A stretch of DNA of 64,000 bases from Myripristis murdjan (GCF_902150065.1 NC_043990.1:12311740-12375739), one strand, 5' to 3'. Positions 12,649 to 25,594 are shown, numbered from the stretch's first letter. Translations and numbers: made by a program. The notes: a model not told the origin generated them from the letters alone.

Positions 12649-14395
12649 ACCCCCACCCCCACCCTTACAAAAGACACGTCCATGTTCATGAAACCGTGTC
12701 AGAGAAGTTGCTTCAATTCAGTAGGGCATTACCTGCGTAATTCAATGTTGAATTATGAAGCAGGCCCAGGAGCACTGGGTATCCAAAATAAAAACCTCTC
12801 ACTTTTTGGAGCTACATGTTTTGACTATTTATAAGCTGTGACACTCTTTTTCCATCCTGCTTAGGTCTGCCTTGGAATAACTGTCTCAGTTTCACACTTT
12901 TTTGATGGCAAGCGATATAAACCAAATGCTCAGTATGAAGCCAAATGTATGTATGTATGTTCACATCATGGAAGGTGATCAATGGAGTGTTCGATGGAAA
13001 CACTGATTTCTCACACCTTCTATGCTGTTTTCTTTTGTTTTTTGTCTTTTTTTCTTTTTTTTTAAAAAAAAACAAAGTGTATTTATCTGTTTAACTACTG
13101 TTTGTTTTATTGGACAAAATGGAGGAGTGAAAATAAATAAAATCTGAAAAAACAAAACAAAAAAAACGTTGTTGCCACTATTTTGTTATATGCAGAGTTA
13201 CACATATTAGTTACATTTCTAACATCTAACATGACATCTTTTCAGTAATTTTCTGTTCTGTTCTATTTGTTACAACAGGGATAATTCACTCACAATAACT
13301 CAAAAATTTGACCAAACCTTGGTGAGAAGGTTCCTCATTGGCCAGTTAAGAAGTTATTTACTTTTTGGGCCAGTTATCTCATAAGGGGCATGGTAATAGG
13401 CTGCTGTCCAACTAGCATGGACCCAGTGTTTGTGATCAGATACTAGGTCCACACCAGGTATCTCTGTTTTTTCTGTCTCTTGTCAATACTCTTTATTTTT
13501 CAACTGCATAGCACAACCTAGCTTTGGTGAGGAGAATCTCCCCATTCTGATGTGGATATACTGCAAGCCTCCAACACTATCCCACACCCGATTGCAGCCT
13601 CAAAAACTTCTTCTTTTTTTTTTTTTTTGTAAATGCGAAACTCACAGCACAGTAGAACTGGTCTTGAAATATTCAAGACATCAAAGAGTTGTCAACAGCA
13701 CTTTGTTTACTCTTATGTGTTATTTGGAATTTATGATGGCACACCTTGCCTACTAGATGTCCCGTGCTGCGTTCATGGGAACTTGAACGTTGGAATGTCT
13801 GTCTGGTAAATTTCCAACCTGCCATAACAATGTGGTCATGGTGCCACCAAATGCCAACAAAGAGGAAGAAAACTGAATTTTCCCCCATGAGGTATTTCCC
13901 CCCCAAAAGAGCATCCATTTTCAAGAGTTGACATCATTAACAACATGTTGGTCCAACCGCATGAGCTGTCCTGGAGCAGAATGGTGTGAATGTACGTTTG
14001 TTAGTGCCAGAGAAGGTAAACTCGCCAACTCCGATATTTGGAAGGGCTGATCCCCCGGAGGAAAGGTTGGTCATGTGTCAACATGGAACTGACCAACTTT
14101 CTCTGCTAATTGGCCGAAACGGGCGTGTCCTATCACTAGTAACCCTGCCAAAAGGGGGCGTGGCTTAGCACAAACAGCACAACTTTTAGCTACGACCTTG
14201 GTGGATGCCTGCGCCCCTCTGAGTGCCTTCTTGTTTGCAAAACCTTTCCACATCAATGTTGACCCTGACTGGCACACTTTGTCGCACAACTTCCAGAAGA
14301 ATCAGGTCCTCACCAGCTCCTCTACCTGCTCTATCACAGTTACAGACCAGCATCCAGTGGTATTCTCTTTGCTGGTGACCATCAGGCAGATCGAG
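12649..14395. other. Intergenic region between Ly6 genes 2 and 3
   Basis: It holds the short 3' UTR of gene 2 (AATAAA at 12787-12792; a second AATAAA near 13.13 kb) and the presumed promoter of gene 3. I see no exon, RNA gene or recognisable transposon. No clear TATA box precedes gene 3. Confidence 0.55.
12787..12792 (+). terminator. Polyadenylation signal of Ly6 gene 2
   Basis: AATAAA lies 139 nt after the stop codon and is followed by a T/G-rich stretch (TTTTTGGAGC, ATGTTTTG). This fits a compact 3' UTR. Confidence 0.55.
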
Positions 14396-17189
14396 ATGAA
14401 CAAATTTCTGTGGACATGTGTGGCACTGGTGGCATCGATTGCTACAGGTAGGAGGTTCTGTTGTGCATGGAAAACTATACACGCCTTTGACTTGATAGGA
14501 CAGTGACAGAATAAAGCGGTATTGTGTAGTGACACGCTGGCAATGGCTAAAAAATCTTGGAAAAAAATAAAATGTTTATCTTTTGTGAATCAAAGTATTT
14601 CTTAAAAGTGTATCTCTCTCAAAAGTGAATTTGTCTTTGGATTATCAAAAGATCATGCCCACCTCTTTCATTTCAGACTCTGGTGAAGATAAGCTACTCA
14701 AGCCTTCACACATTGAATTCATTTGAACTAAAATGACTGATATTCTTTTAGATATTATGTATTAGCATGTCATACAACTTGCATCAAAAAGTCATATCTG
14801 GGCAAAATAAGGCCCAGCAGTGTTCACCTTGACAGGTTAAGAAACAAACTGTGAATGTGTACACTGTGATTAGAGCGGGTGCCTGTTTGATAAAAGATTG
14901 TGCAGGGGCGCCTTCGAAGTGCACCAGAGACCAAGAGAGCACCAAGAGTCAAGGCTGAGTCTTCACCGCGGTGGGCCCTCGGCTGCATGTCCAGCCTGGC
15001 CTCACAGAAACACATGAAACACCCAACGCTTTCTCAAGAAGGCATTCCATGTTGGTGCCACTGAATGGGTTAAAATTACATGCCAGCACAACAGAAACAC
15101 TGCCAATGCAAAGTCGATTAGGATCCTTTGATGTACTGGACACATGAATTAGTATGAAGAGCAAAAAAGTCAGAAGGAAGAGGCACAAGCTGGCTAACAT
15201 CAACCATGACCATTCCCTAACCTTAACCAAGTCGTATTGGTGCCTAAACCTACCCAAACCTACACTTTGCATATCTTTTGCATATTTTTTCTTTTGAGGA
15301 TTTGAGCAACTACAACTGACCCAATTTCTCCTCTGGGGTCAGTAGTAGTAAAATTTATGCTAATGATTCTGATTCTGACAGATTCTAATTTTTCTTAACT
15401 GACTTTTCATTGGCATCGTTCCCGCGATGTTGGCATGTAATTTTAACCCGTTCCGAGGCACCACAATTCACTGTGTTGTTAAGAAAGTCATGTATCAGGT
15501 TGTGCATGTCACCCCCCCTCTTTCCCCAGCCTTCCTTAACTCTCTCTTCTTTCACTATCAAAAAAAAAAATCTTAAAAAAGAGGTTGCGGAGTAAAAGAA
15601 ATTTGAATTTTTGAGCCTTTTCTTTTACGTTTCATCCACAGTTTGTGGTGGACGATCTATGCTCGGAGTTAACTCTGAACTTTCTGCCTCTCTCCTCTCC
15701 TCTCCTCTCCTCCTCTCTCCTAAGTTGGGGCCCTGCTGTGTCACACCTGTGATGTGGAGATCTTGGGCAGATGCCTCCTGGAGTCACCTGTTAACTGCAG
15801 CTCGTCTCAGACCAGTTGCTACACTGCAGAAGCCAGTGAGATGAACTCATATACTCCTCTGATTATTTACTTTAGCAGGATGAACCGCCATCAAATTTAT
15901 CCAGAGGCTAAATAATAAGTACACTGAGGTTAGACCGATGCAGTGGTTTTGCTGACACACTGAGCCCATATTGCTCAGTTAGTGTCAGCTACTTTCATAA
16001 GATGGCTGTCAATGAAAAGAGTGAAAAATAATTAAATTAATTTTGTTCGTGTCACATTTTATCAATTATATGTGTGTTTATTTATTTGTTTGTTTAAGCC
16101 TAAATGAAGTTCATTATTGTGGCTTCTAGACAAGAGGTTTAGTCTACATTAGTATAATGTAGACTAAACATCTACTAAATGTTTTTTTTTTTTTTTTTTT
16201 TTTTTTTTTCACTCCTTCATGGGAAACCTTGTGTCAGCACCAAATATTGAATATTGATTATTGGTGCATTCAAGCTAGAATGAAAACTGCTACATGGTTC
16301 TCATAGCAATCCTGAGTCACTCCTCATTGATAAATTATGTTCTTTTTCCATATTTGTCAGTCGAGTCTATTCAATCCTTGTTTTCGCAGTTTCAGTCATC
16401 ATATATTTGTTTATTTTTATTATTAAAATCATGTAACATCTTATATTCTGTATTCTTGCATATTTTATATTCTACTCCGTGCTTATTTTGCATTCATATG
16501 ATTTCTGAGAGTTTCGAAACCAAAGAACCAAAACAACCTCACACTTACTTGGCAATGTTTTGGTTAGTGTTTGGATGTGGTAAAACTGCCGAGTCATGCT
16601 TCTGAAACATGGCTAAAGAGACTGAGGTTTGTGAGTGGTAAAGTCGTGTGTGCCAGATGATGCTTTAAGGATTTACTTATATTTTCCACTTTGTATCTTT
16701 TGACCTAATTAGGATTTTATTTTCTGTTCAGCAAAAGTTTTAGCCATCAAAATGTAACCAGAAGGTATAATTAGTGAAGATTTTCTTGAATCAACATGCA
16801 GCAAGCAACTTTCCACGGCACAGTTTTCAATCTGAAAAACACTGGAATAAAGAAAATTACTTCAGTCAAACCCTAAATTACATACCACTTACTGAAATAA
16901 ATTTTTGTCTGGTTTGAATGCACTGTAGTAACATGCAGCTCACGTCAGTGTCTGTGCTTTGCTTCCTGCAGAGTTCACCAGCACAGAGCTGCTGACCATC
17001 CATGCCAAAGGCTGTACAGAAGCCGACTCCTGCAACAATGAGGTGGGAACCATCCTGACTGTTGGCTACACCATCAACAGGACCTGCTGCACCACTGACA
17101 ACTGCAACGGAGCCGCCTCTACCCAGGTCCACCTGTTGGCCGCTTTGGGCACTGCCCTGGTGTCTATTTGGATCACCTGGTGGCACTAG
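14396..17189 (+). CDS. Ly6/uPAR-domain GPI-anchored protein, gene 3 of the tandem array
   Basis: This predicts a 126-residue secreted three-finger protein, probably lipid-anchored outside the cell. Exons are 14396-14447 (52 nt), 15725-15835 (111 nt, acceptor CTCCTAAG) and 16972-17189 (218 nt), all phase 1. The signal peptide starts MNKFLWTCVALVAS, nearly the same as in gene 4. Ten Ly6 cysteines are present: 23, 26, 34, 42, 49, 69, 75, 93, 94 and 99, ending CCTTDNCN. Sequons lie at Asn41 and Asn90. The tail ends with an aromatic-rich ITWWH after a hydrophobic stretch, similar to gene 4. A likely polyadenylation signal is at 17818-17823. The second intron contains a perfect 15-bp inverted repeat. 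Genes 3 and 4 look like a recent tandem duplicate pair (both have the pattern GT-I/L-LT-x-GYT before the CC pair). Confidence 0.9.
16137..16169. repeat. Perfect 15-bp inverted repeat with a 3-nt loop
   Basis: The arm GTTTAGTCTACATTA is followed by GTA and then its exact reverse complement. It lies in the second intron of Ly6 gene 3. I cannot match it to a known MITE; a small foldback element or a stable RNA hairpin are both possible. Confidence 0.8.
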
Positions 17190-17817
17190 AAAGAGGGGAA
17201 ATGGGTTACTAACCATTTTCAACTTCAAAATTAACTTTTTTTTTGTACTACTTCACTTCTTCACTTCATGTTTGTTCAGTGTTCGTATGACGTATACTGG
17301 AGTTACGCTGGTTGTGCAATATGACGCTTAACTTGGACATGACACTCTGTAAATGGAGACAGTTTTTCTCGATACCACATGCAGTATGTAGTCATATGGG
17401 TTAATCACATCTGGACTCCCATGCTTTTCCACGTAGTTCTACGTATTTTCAGCCTTCAACATGGTCAAATTATCTTTCAAAAGCTTTCCACACCCTCCTG
17501 GCCGCCTGCACAGGATCTGTGGAACCTTTGCTCGCACAACATGATCAATATTTATTCAAGATAGTTTTACATCATTTTAGTCTCAGTGCGCAACCGCTAA
17601 ATCCTGATACTGATTAGAACATTATAGTATGTCCACTTTTGTTCCTGTGTGATTTTTTAGAAACGTAATTATAGTTTGTAAGTACTTTATGGATGATAAA
17701 CAGACTGTCTGCCTTCCAAATGGATCAAACAGCATGTCCAAATAATTCTTAGTGTTTATTTTACACTACATGGATCATCAGACACGGATGTTACAATGAA
17801 TTTGGGGGCTATTTGAA

Positions 17818-17823
17818 AATAAA
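17818..17823 (+). terminator. Candidate polyadenylation signal of Ly6 gene 3
   Basis: This AATAAA lies about 630 nt after the stop codon, with TG-rich sequence (GGTAATGTG) just downstream. It is the first canonical signal after the stop. Confidence 0.45.
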
Positions 17824-18671
17824 GGTAATGTGAAATTCTGTAGCAAACTTTCCCGATGCCATCAGAGCCCTACATCTGCTATTCAAAGATTTAAACTAAA
17901 ACCAGGAATGGCTTTCAGACCTTTTGTGACCCACACATGGATTGCATGGGTTAAAATTTCTGCTCATATTCCTTCCCGACGTCCCTGTCATTTTTCTTGT
18001 TTTGTTTGAATGACTATTAAATATGAGTAACACTTCAAAACCTATGATTTTCAGCTCTGTGTTGACACAGTTAATGTACTTAGATGCAATTATGCGTTTC
18101 TGTTTGATTCTGTTCTGTTCTATTCTGAATTTCAATAATGTATATTTATTAACTCAGCTCTGCTACAGTGAAGGGAGTGTTCTCCTCTGTTTGCCTTTTG
18201 CAGACCGCTTTGATATACAATCCTTCTGTTTGCTAAGGAATTATTGTATTGTTGACTAAAGTGTAGCCCTCTTTTGAAAATCTTTCGAAACTGAATGTAA
18301 TGATGGTGTTCAGTGTATCATGAGTTTAAAAAGGCTCTTACACAACGTATTTGTGCGCACACATATGCACACATACAAAGAAATCCACAAAGACGCGTTC
18401 AAACACACCCAAACACATGGCAAAAATGAGGTTAAAGAGCACCGTGTCTTCTTTATTCTTATTGATTATCTTTATTCAGCTCGCTCATCTGCGCACATTC
18501 TCATCCAGCCTCCCCTCAGACTGGTTTGTCGTACCTCTGGTTGTTGTCAGTGTCAACATTACAACAAAAGGGTGACAAATCAAAACCTAGACCCGTTCTC
18601 TCACAGGTTCAACCCACATACACAGGAAGAGCCATGTTCCCCTATCTGACCCCCTGGCACCACACCCCTGG

Positions 18672-18679
18672 CATAAAAG
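18672..18679 (+). promoter_or_regulatory. TATA-like box (CATAAAAG) upstream of Ly6 gene 4
   Basis: CATAAAAG is preceded by a CACCC-type element (CACACCCCTGG). It lies about 160 nt before the gene 4 start codon, which would place transcription start near 18.70 kb and give a 5' UTR of about 135 nt. Position and context fit a core promoter. Confidence 0.45.
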
Positions 18680-18838
18680 CAGGTGCCCAGTGCAGGTGAT
18701 GCCCAATGCAAACCTCGGGACACTCTATCAGACAGACTCTCTCACTGGTGGATTTCTCTTTGACTCGTTCTTTTGCCGCGGGTTCATCGTATTACGTTCG
18801 TATTTTCTCTGTACACCAAACAACTTTCTGAGACCAAG

Positions 18839-21800
18839 ATGAACAAATTCCTGTGTCTCTGTGTGGCACTGGGGGCGATGTTTGCTGCAGGTAAGGGGCA
18901 CCACCAGGTCACTGTGAAAATGACCTCCAAACGCTTCTCTTCCAGCATGATCAGTGATTATCAGTGATCACCTATAAGGCATTATATATTATTATGATTT
19001 TAGATGCAACACGATACATGAGGAAGACCGTTATTGAAACAGCTTCATGAAATAGATGAAATTGGTCTCGTACTTGGTATACTTTATGAGCGAAAAAGTG
19101 TATTTGCTACAGACATTTACTGTTACTGAGCTGATGACAGAGGACACAAGTAGGATTGTTTATGCTTTCTTGTTCTGTTCTTAGTCATCAGATTTCATTT
19201 CGAAACTAAACTCCTCCGCTCCACATTCAATCTATTTAGATGTACGTCCACTTAGACATTCAACTTCTGTCAAATGTGAGTTTCACTGATGAATTTATTG
19301 TCGATTTCACATTAAACCGTTGAACTACTTATTTACTGTGTCATCTGGGTTACATGTTAATTTTATCAGTCACCAAGGGTTGTGATTGATGATGATGGTT
19401 AATATTATAGATGTGAGAGCTAAAGTTGTCTGTCTGTTGATAAACTGACTGTTGCACGGGAACTGAAAATCACCTGTTCAACACAGCACAATGTGGACAC
19501 TTAACACAGAGCGCTTACGACATATGAAAGTCCTCGAATCCAGCCCGGGCTCTTTGTTGCGTGTCATCCCCTCAGTCTGCGCTGCCTTTCCTATCTCTCT
19601 CTGTTGTCACTGTCAAATACAAACAACAACAACAACACAGAGCTCTTTGTTTCTCCATATATAAAGTCATACATTAACTGCATTAAACTTTTATTTTTAT
19701 CTAACCTTTATTAAACCAGGTAGGTCAATGAGAACAAACTGTATTTATGCTTTTGATAATGAATTTAAATTATGCTGACGATGGTGATTAGATTATAGAA
19801 ATGATGGCAGTGATGATCGGATAGGACAAGATGGGCTGGGATGGTGCAGAAAGAAAAGGTCATTCATCATCAAGCGCCTCTCTGCTCTCCTCCCGTCCTT
19901 CACTGTGCTCTGTTTTTCCATCACTTCCCCCCACAGGTGAGTCTCTGGTCTGTAACACCTGCAAAGTTGGGATTGCAGGAACCTGCCTGTTCAGCTCCAC
20001 TGTGACGTGCACCGACTCAGAGCCAAACTGCTACCGCGGAAATCTGGGTGAGCGATGCCTCAGTGAGCTCATTATACCCTACACAAGTCACTGTCATCCT
20101 CTGTGCATATGGGAATTTCTATATGATCCTTTAAGAGCCTTCTCTACAGTGCACGCAGCTGTGGTTAGAGGAAAACAATGCTGCAACATGTGATTTTTCA
20201 TTTTAACCCTTTGATGCATGAATTATGAAAGCCTGAGTCAAGATTTTTTTCTTATGTATTTTTACTCTTCTTAGGGCATGAACACTTTTGTGAGTCTCCA
20301 TACTTCTTTAAGGATGCAGGACTGGTATTACCATGTCATGATACTAGAATTAATATGTTTTCAGCAACAAGAATTGACAGTCTCTGCATAAACCTCAATG
20401 GGGGGAGCAGCAGAGAGCATTCTAACAGCTGATATGCAATTCCACCATAGAAACCATTGCATTTAGGAGAAAATGACCGCTATGCACCAAAGGGTTAAAA
20501 TCACAAACGAGTGAATTTTTTTTTTCTGATTTTTTTTTTTATTATTACTGGCTAACCTCTTCAACTCCACCCTTCCATGGGTGGGCTTGTCATCACCATG
20601 TGGCTGAGCTTTGTTCAAACCCACAAAACTTTATTTTAAATTCTTGTGGAGATCCAAAAGGTTTCCAAAGATAGACCCTGCTGAGCTTACAGCTAAATGT
20701 GTATAAAATGATGCACAAGACATATAGATGTTTTCTGTCTGAACGGCATCTTGGGTTTGAATATTTTCCTCAGTATAAGTGTGATGTAACTTCAGCGAAG
20801 TGTATTAGGCAGAAGAGACAGAAAATGTATGATTGTTATAAGGAGTGTGTGGGGGAAAATGTTTTTTCTATCTTTGAAACAACTTAAAGAGAAAATAAAA
20901 AAAATTCAAATTCTGTTCAAGAGGCGAATAAATGTATTGATAACCTGACTGAATTTTTTCCTACTTTTTTGAATGATGTCCTCAGGCAAGAAACACAAAA
21001 TGAACTTCCCCTGTGACTAATAGTAGAAAAGTGTACTGTTAGTCCCGCGATGCTCTCCCTCAGTTTGTGGCATTCCTGCTCCAACACTATTGTCTCATCT
21101 TGGTGACTTATCTCTTTGAAATGTTGTTTATCCTGACACTGACGTAAACAGGCTCTGAAATGCCTCACTAGCTACATTTACTCCTCCTCTTATGTAGCAA
21201 CTTTTATGTTCTGCTTTTTTGAGTCTTTTAAATTTTGCCCCTTACTTAAGTGTGTTGGCACCAAACCTATAGGTGCATTTTAATTCACATCCATTGCTCA
21301 GTTCAAATTCTGTCACCTCACCACAAGCAGAATCAGAAACTGGCACAACCTGGCCACTTGTTCTTCTTGTTCTTTTAGTTTGTTATCCTCGATCTAGGCT
21401 TAAAACTAAAGGAGACTGTGCTTTTGAGGTTGCGGCTCCTGAACTTTGGAAGTCTCTCGCTTTGGATTTAAGATCTGCAGATACTGTGGGCGCCTTTAAA
21501 AAGCAACGCAAGACCCATTTGTTGAGACCTGCCTTTGTGTTTCATGTCTGTATGTATGTTTCTGCTCTATTTCCTCTGTGAGGCGCTTTGTGACGTCTCT
21601 GCTCTTGAAAAGGTGCCATTTCAATAAAGTGACTTGCTTACTTAATTTCTGAATCTGTCAGTTAAGAGCATCAAGCTTGAACTCTACATTACTTTAAATT
21701 CTATTGTGTGTAATTAACATTTCAGCAAGGTATATTTTTTTCTGTACCCTATGCCTGGAATGTATTACAAAAGGACTTACCAGGTCTCTGGAACAGGAAT

Positions 21801-22578
21801 CAGTGAGAACTTTGTTTTCAGTTTGACAGTTGTGGGTGTCAGTGTAATATTATATTGTATTCCAGTTAATGGCTGCAATCTGCAATGTAGGTTAGTTGTT
21901 GGATAAATCAAAGCGTATTCAAAGCTACTTAGCACACCTTAACCATCGAGTGCTATTTTCCTGAGAAAGATATGACTACTTAAGGTATAAAACCTTGCAT
22001 TAGCCAAAGGGCGGCAGGCCAGCAAAGTTTGTGACTGTGTGTGTTGTCCAACAACAGAATTTTAAGCAATTGGCTGTTTCTTGAGGGAATATACTGTGGG
22101 ACCTGTGTAGCTGACTAACCTCCCAAAGTTTTTGTGTATACTGTCTTATTTCAACAGAGTTTTTATTTGCCTGGAGAGTTCTATGTGTTAGGGATGCTCA
22201 AATGTATCCTCTTCTGGAGTGCTGGCCCATAATAACCCCACTGACATATCGTCAAACATCCCCAACACCTTTGAAAAGCCAATTTTAGGTCATGTCAAAC
22301 ATTTGGTTATTGCAACTTTAACAGAAGCATCTAAACTTGAGCTCCTGTCCCTTTCAGCTTTCAACGTCAGCGGTTTGCTGAGCCTGCAGACCAGAGGCTG
22401 CCTGGACACCACCTCCTGCAACAAAACCCAGACGGGGACCCTCCTGACTGCTGGGTACACCGTCACCAAGACCTGCTGCAGCACCGACCGCTGCAACGGA
22501 GCCACTTCCATCCAGCTCCCTCTGACTGCAGCTGTGGGCGCCGCCCTGCTGGCCATGTGGAGCACCTGGGCTTACTAG
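18839..22578 (+). CDS. Ly6/uPAR-domain GPI-anchored protein, gene 4 of the tandem array
   Basis: This predicts a 127-residue three-finger surface protein. Exons are 18839-18890 (52 nt), 19937-20047 (111 nt) and 22358-22578 (221 nt), all phase 1. The signal peptide MNKFLCLCVALGAMFAA is close to that of gene 3. Ten domain cysteines start at residues 23, 26, 34, 42 and 49, continue at 69 and 75, and end CCSTDRCN. Sequons lie at Asn57 and Asn76. The hydrophobic tail ends AMWSTWAY, as expected for GPI addition. A TATA-like box lies upstream and AATAAA at 22924-22929. The second intron (2.3 kb) holds a piggyBac-type MITE and a truncated LINE end, which explains its length against the other genes. 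Gene 3 is the closest relative within the window. Confidence 0.9.
19515..19640 (+). mobile_element. tRNA-derived SINE tail fragment
   Basis: The sequence 'CTCGAATCC...GGGCTCTTTGTTGCGTGTCATCCCCTC' followed by CT-rich DNA and CTGTCACTGTCAAAT resembles a very common percomorph SINE-like repeat (GGTTCGAATCC...TTTGCTGCATGTCATCCCC...). Only the B-box-to-tail part is recognisable. It lies in the first intron of Ly6 gene 4. A sister fragment lies near 27.2 kb. Confidence 0.45.
19685..19740. repeat. Dispersed teleost repeat fragment (CCTTTATTAAACCAGGTAGGTC)
   Basis: The core 'AACCTTTATTAAACCAGG', then TAGGTCAATGAGAACAA, is close to the common fish motif 'AACCTTTATTTAACCAGG'-TAGGTCA. It is related to the fragment near 3.95 kb and lies in the first intron of Ly6 gene 4. 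Confidence 0.5.
20203..20498. mobile_element. piggyBac-type MITE
   Basis: A 288-bp non-coding element is bounded by TTAA on both sides (20203-20206 and 20495-20498). It has terminal inverted repeats beginning CCCTTTGATGCATG on the left and, read inward from the right, CCCTTTGGTGCATA. A TTAA duplication plus a CCC-starting TIR is the signature of the piggyBac superfamily. It encodes nothing, so it would depend on a transposase in trans. It lies in the second intron of Ly6 gene 4. Confidence 0.7.
21270..21647 (+). mobile_element. 5'-truncated LINE end (L2/CR1/Rex1-like)
   Basis: A translated stretch contains RSRLKTKGDCAFEVAAPELW followed by KSLALDLRSADTVGAFKKQ and then KTHL. This is the characteristic C-terminal tail of fish L2/CR1-like reverse transcriptases. 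It is followed by a short 3' tail (GGCGCTTTGTGAC, then AATAAAG). Only the last ~100 residues remain. It lies in the second intron of Ly6 gene 4, in the same direction as the gene. Confidence 0.65.
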
Positions 22579-23195
22579 GAAAGGAGGATCCCGCTCATCT
22601 TCGGGTGTAGTTCTTGTATGCAAAGGGATTAAAAACAGGTTTTACCAAGATGGCTTAGATAAAACAGTGCCCTATCCAGCAGCATCACACAAGCTCCCAC
22701 ATTGTGATACTCATGATGTTATGCTCTGTGAAATATTTTGATTCTGACAGAACAAACTCAACATGGAGGCACAGTGCAATAGTAGTTTGTTATAAAGAGA
22801 AATTATTCATATGATCTGATCATCTATCTCGGAGCCATCTGAGAATGGTTAATTAAATGTATGTGTCTATATTCAGCTTCTTTTGCTTTGGTAGAGTCAC
22901 TCTTGTATGTAAACTGGTTGACGAATAAAAGAGTGAACATAATGTGTGTCATGTTTAGTTTTCTCCAGATTGTGATTTGAGCTGTGGGGCGTCTTACAAT
23001 TATTTTTTACAGACTTCCTCCTAGCCTTTGTGTAGGAGGACAGAAAAACCTGATGGACCTCATTCTATAGTCTCCTGTGTTCTCTTTGCTTCTCCTTAAA
23101 TCTTTTCATCACTTTCGGGCAGCCTACTTGACTGGTGCTTAACCTTTGAAGGCATTTTGTTGGAGTAACCCATTGATCCCCTGACTGGAGGGAAG
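22579..23195. other. Short intergenic region between Ly6 genes 4 and 5
   Basis: Only about 620 nt separate the two coding regions. It contains the gene 4 AATAAA at 22924-22929 and must include the gene 5 promoter. No TATA box is obvious. Confidence 0.55.
22924..22929 (+). terminator. Polyadenylation signal of Ly6 gene 4
   Basis: AATAAA is followed within 20-30 nt by a TG-rich stretch (AATGTGTGTCATGTTTAG), a good downstream element. It is the only canonical signal in the short gap before gene 5. Confidence 0.6.
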
Positions 23196-25250
23196 ATGAA
23201 CAATTTTTTGAAAGGACTGATTTTCTTCGGAGCCTTCGTGGCAGCAGGTGAGTTGAAAATAATTTCCAACACCTAAAGTGAAAATCTTAAAGTCAGTGAT
23301 TTGCTGACATAAGTTCTTACATCTAATCCTTAACCTAAATCAAAGTTAATGTGAACTGAAAGACGTCCAGGTAAAATGACTAGCAGGATGTAACTCAAAA
23401 ATCTAATGTATTTTTTAAATGAAAAAAACATGGTCTCTTATGTTTGTAAACAGTAAACAATGTTATGTTATTAGGTATCTATATATGTATACCTGAAATC
23501 TTTGATATTAAATTTAAGTGCAGTATCAAATTAACATGACTTTCAATTTTGTATCAAGTGCCTATTTAAGCCTTGTTACAATAGGAGGAAATGTATTGTC
23601 AAAATAATTGGTTTTACACTTTACATGGGTATTTCTGTGCTTGTACACAGTATAAAAGCCCGTTATCTGCCATAAACAAAATCTTGTGGATGATCCTAGT
23701 GCCTAATGATGTAGCTCTTTTAATTTGACTACACAAACATGACATGATTTCTTTAGCCCTGTGGTAGTTCATGTTGTAATCACCGAGCTCAGTGAGTCAC
23801 TCCTGCCTGCGGTCAGCTTATCTCCATGTGCACATCTCTCCATCCATCCGTATCTGTCTTCAGGCACAGGTGTACTGCTGTGTATGGTGCAGTGCAAACT
23901 ATGTTGCTGAGTGAGTTGTGATGAACCTGCCGTCATGCTCTTTCCTCTCTCTATCTCATTCCACAGCAGAGTGTCTCACCTGCAGACAGTGCCCCATTGG
24001 TGTTTTTGGGACTTGTCTGATTTCAAGTGACGTCACTTGTGATAACTCAACTCTCAACTGTTACACTGGAGAAGCAAGTAAGGAAACTCCCCCACATTAA
24101 CTAACTTTAAGACCAGACAGGAAAGGAGGAAACATGACACAGAAACACAAAAACATAATTGTATAATTAAAGCTACCAGTAGACCTACCTGTATAATAAA
24201 ACTTACTCTTACTTACAATTAAAGACGATGAAACATGCATGTAAAAACAAACAAATCAGTGTTGCAAAATGAAATGTCTTATTTAAACCTGGAAGCTTGA
24301 AATGAATCCTCTGCTATGAGTGCTCCAACAAGTTTAATTGTTGTTTAATTATAAAAATATGAAATGAAAAGAAAAAAAAGCAGTGCTTGAACTCGTAGGC
24401 ATCAAAAAGCAGCAGCCCTGCCACTGAAAACATCATATTCCAACAGTGATTGAGAGGTTTTGCTTCAAAGACTTAAAATGTGTGTCAGTCTGTGTATAAG
24501 ACTGAATACATTTAGCTTTTTTCAGATTTTTAACAGTGGACTAGAATATATTTATTTGTCTTTTCAATTATATTGAATTGAGAACGGTAAAAAGAAGGAA
24601 TAAAAATGTAATATAAATAATCCAAGCCATAGATCCCTCAACATCAAAAGAGTCTTTATATTTAAGCAACAGAACACGAGACACTGTGTTATCAGGTTGG
24701 AATATTTTTATTATATTTCTATTATTTCTTTTTACCATTCTTTACACACAGGCCTCGAGTGTGCAGCCATAAAACAAAAATGACATTTCGTGTTTGACAA
24801 TTTCACTCATTATAAGCACAATGAGGCATCATTCATGTGTTGCAACCAGCAGATACAGAAAATACATGTGACACTGAAAAAAAGGTTTTTTTTCCCTCCT
24901 ATCAATTACTTAGAGGGAAATTCAAGGGAAAATCAGACTTCAAAGGGTAATATACACGAGGCTGCCAGTTCTTTTGAATTTCCAGATCTCCTGATGTCCT
25001 CTCCTTGATATCCTCTCCTTACCCAGAGTTCAATGCTACTGGGAGTCTCACCCTGCACACCCGCGGGTGCTTGGACTCTGACTTGTGTGGGAAGACCCTG
25101 ACCGGCTCAATCCTGGGTGCCGGCTTCACCAGCACATTCCAGTGCTGCCAGACAGACAAGTGTAACGCAGCCGGCACCGTGCAGATGTCACTCACCGCCG
25201 CCCTCAGTGCTGCCATACTGGCCTCCCTGTGGGGCTTCTGGGAGCTGTAG
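23196..25250 (+). CDS. Ly6/uPAR-domain GPI-anchored protein, gene 5 of the tandem array (11 cysteines)
   Basis: This predicts a 128-residue three-finger surface protein. Exons are 23196-23247 (52 nt), 23967-24077 (111 nt) and 25027-25250 (224 nt, acceptor TTACCCAG), all phase 1. The signal peptide is MNNFLKGLIFFGAFVAA. The canonical ten cysteines are at 23, 26, 34, 42, 49, 69, 75, 94, 95 and 100, ending CCQTDKCN. An additional cysteine at residue 20 (AECLTCRQC) replaces the serine found in genes 2 and 4, so one thiol has no standard partner. Sequons lie at Asn44 and Asn57. The hydrophobic tail ends ASLWGFWEL, similar to gene 2. The likely polyadenylation signal is AATAAA at 25589-25594. Function and partner are unknown. 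Confidence 0.9.
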
Positions 25251-25588
25251 TTCAGATTGTTTATCACTCTGTTTTCCTGTTTGCTGAGTAGATTCCAGCT
25301 GTTTCCATTGTGGATTAGTATTGTATTAACATGAAGAGGCATAATCTTCGCCTGCTCCTAATCATACTTAAATAATTTCTGATTTAGTGCATGAAGAATC
25401 ACTGAATATTATCACTTGGACTTGTTTTTCTGCCTTATCACATTCATTTGAGACAGGTCAATGTGACACATACATGATCCCAATGGGCAAAATGACAAGA
25501 TACTGCAAAGAAAAAAAAAAAAAAAAACAGGCACTAGTCTAATATTACATCACTAAGGATGAGAAAATGTAGAACACAGTGATACATT

Positions 25589-25594
25589 AATAAA
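25589..25594 (+). terminator. Candidate polyadenylation signal of Ly6 gene 5
   Basis: This is the first AATAAA after the stop codon, about 340 nt downstream, in AT-rich DNA. Another lies near 25.82 kb, so the choice is uncertain. Confidence 0.35.

Larger units (their letters stand above)
17190..18838. other. Intergenic region between Ly6 genes 3 and 4
   Basis: It holds the 3' UTR of gene 3 (AATAAA at 17818-17823) and the 5' flank of gene 4 with a TATA-like element at 18.67 kb. No other gene was recognised. Confidence 0.55.
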